Source: Methanomicrobia archaeon
GTDB lineage: Archaea; Methanobacteriota_B; Thermococci; Methanofastidiosales; NM3
Reading direction: 5' to 3'
DNA length: 5,175 nt
Assembly: GCA_011372835.1 (NCBI GenBank)
Contig: DSAJ01000031.1
Coordinates: 1 to 5,175, forward strand
Numbering within the stretch: the stretch's first letter is position 1; every line of letters begins with the position of its first letter. Made by a program: the position numbers and the translations under genes. Shown one piece after another: positions 5,026 through 5,175 of this stretch. The notes under the pieces are model-generated. The model ran no database searches. It was not told the DNA's origin and saw only the letters and a list, made by a program, of their open reading frames with translations.

Positions 5026-5175
5026 ATGGAAAAGCTTCCACTTGATCTGGGCGATGCTGAAGAACGACTGCTGCTAGCCGAGGAGGAGGACACGCCCCCC
5101 GACGTGCTGGTCGCTCTTGCCCAGGACGAGAATCCAGACGTGCGTGCCGCCGTCGCTTGGAACGATGCACTGCCC
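5026..5175 (+). CDS. LRV/HEAT-like repeat protein, 3'-partial
   Basis: The first 50 codons are in the window and remain open to the edge. The sequence starts MEKLPLDLGDAEERLLLAEEED and then shows a helical repeat pattern, VLVALAQDENPDVRAAVAWNDALP. The D-x-N/D-P-D-V-R-x-x-V-A-x-N-x-x-L-P signature is that of leucine-rich-repeat-variant (LRV) or HEAT-like alpha-helical repeats, usually protein-binding scaffolds. The visible part is strongly acidic (many E and D) with no signal peptide, so it is probably cytoplasmic. The family assignment rests on about one and a half repeats. It has its own TATA box and a perfect Shine-Dalgarno, so it begins a new transcription unit. The partner and function are unknown. 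An uninterrupted C6 run near 5095-5100 keeps frame. Confidence 0.75.
   Translation, partial: MEKLPLDLGDAEERLLLAEEEDTPPDVLVALAQDENPDVRAAVAWNDALP

Noticed and set aside
1..5175. Search for CRISPR arrays, tRNA genes, insertion sequences and tandem repeats
   Set aside because: No direct repeat arrays, cloverleaf-like segments, transposase motifs or terminal inverted repeats were seen; the only notable DNA-level repeats are the two promoter modules and the CCGTGGGGG pair.

Overview
The window comes from an archaeon. The clearest evidence is a complete L10e (uL16-family) ribosomal protein gene of the archaeal/eukaryotic type. It is preceded by a TTTAAATA TATA box and a GGTGAT Shine-Dalgarno sequence complementary to the archaeal 16S 3' end. 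The 3'-partial gene at the right edge has the same promoter and ribosome-binding layout. The DNA looks moderately GC-rich and densely coding. I cannot place it below domain level from sequence alone, although the gene content would fit a euryarchaeal-type lineage.

All genes are on the + strand. Left part (11-1103): a TrmJ-like SPOUT RNA 2'-O-methyltransferase, then a small DsrE-family thiol protein 22 bases later. Centre (1127-1684): the L10e gene with its own promoter, followed by a pyrimidine/T-rich tract. Next (1737-2513) is a metallo-beta-lactamase-fold hydrolase with an RNase Z-like spacing of C-terminal histidines but without the usual RNase Z N-terminus. Right part (2549-4965): a membrane-anchored NodB/CE4-type polysaccharide deacetylase, then, 7 bases after its stop, a polytopic membrane protein resembling a GT-C glycosyltransferase. 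Far right (4981-5175): a strong promoter and the first 50 codons of an acidic LRV/HEAT-like repeat protein.

The left and centre genes are largely RNA and translation related (RNA methylation, ribosome, possible RNA processing). The deacetylase and glycosyltransferase-like genes form a likely cell-surface glycan pair. No intergenic gap exceeds about 75 bases, and I see no mobile element, CRISPR array, tRNA or rRNA.

The most notable anomaly is that the glycosyltransferase-like gene is split across all three forward frames. Both breaks fall at G-runs (G5 at 4087-4091 and G6 at 4456-4461), and both are in the same direction, as if one G were missing each time. Adding one G at each place restores a 510-residue protein with about eleven membrane segments. 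This could be sequencing error, a decaying gene, or recoding/slippage; the sequence alone does not decide.
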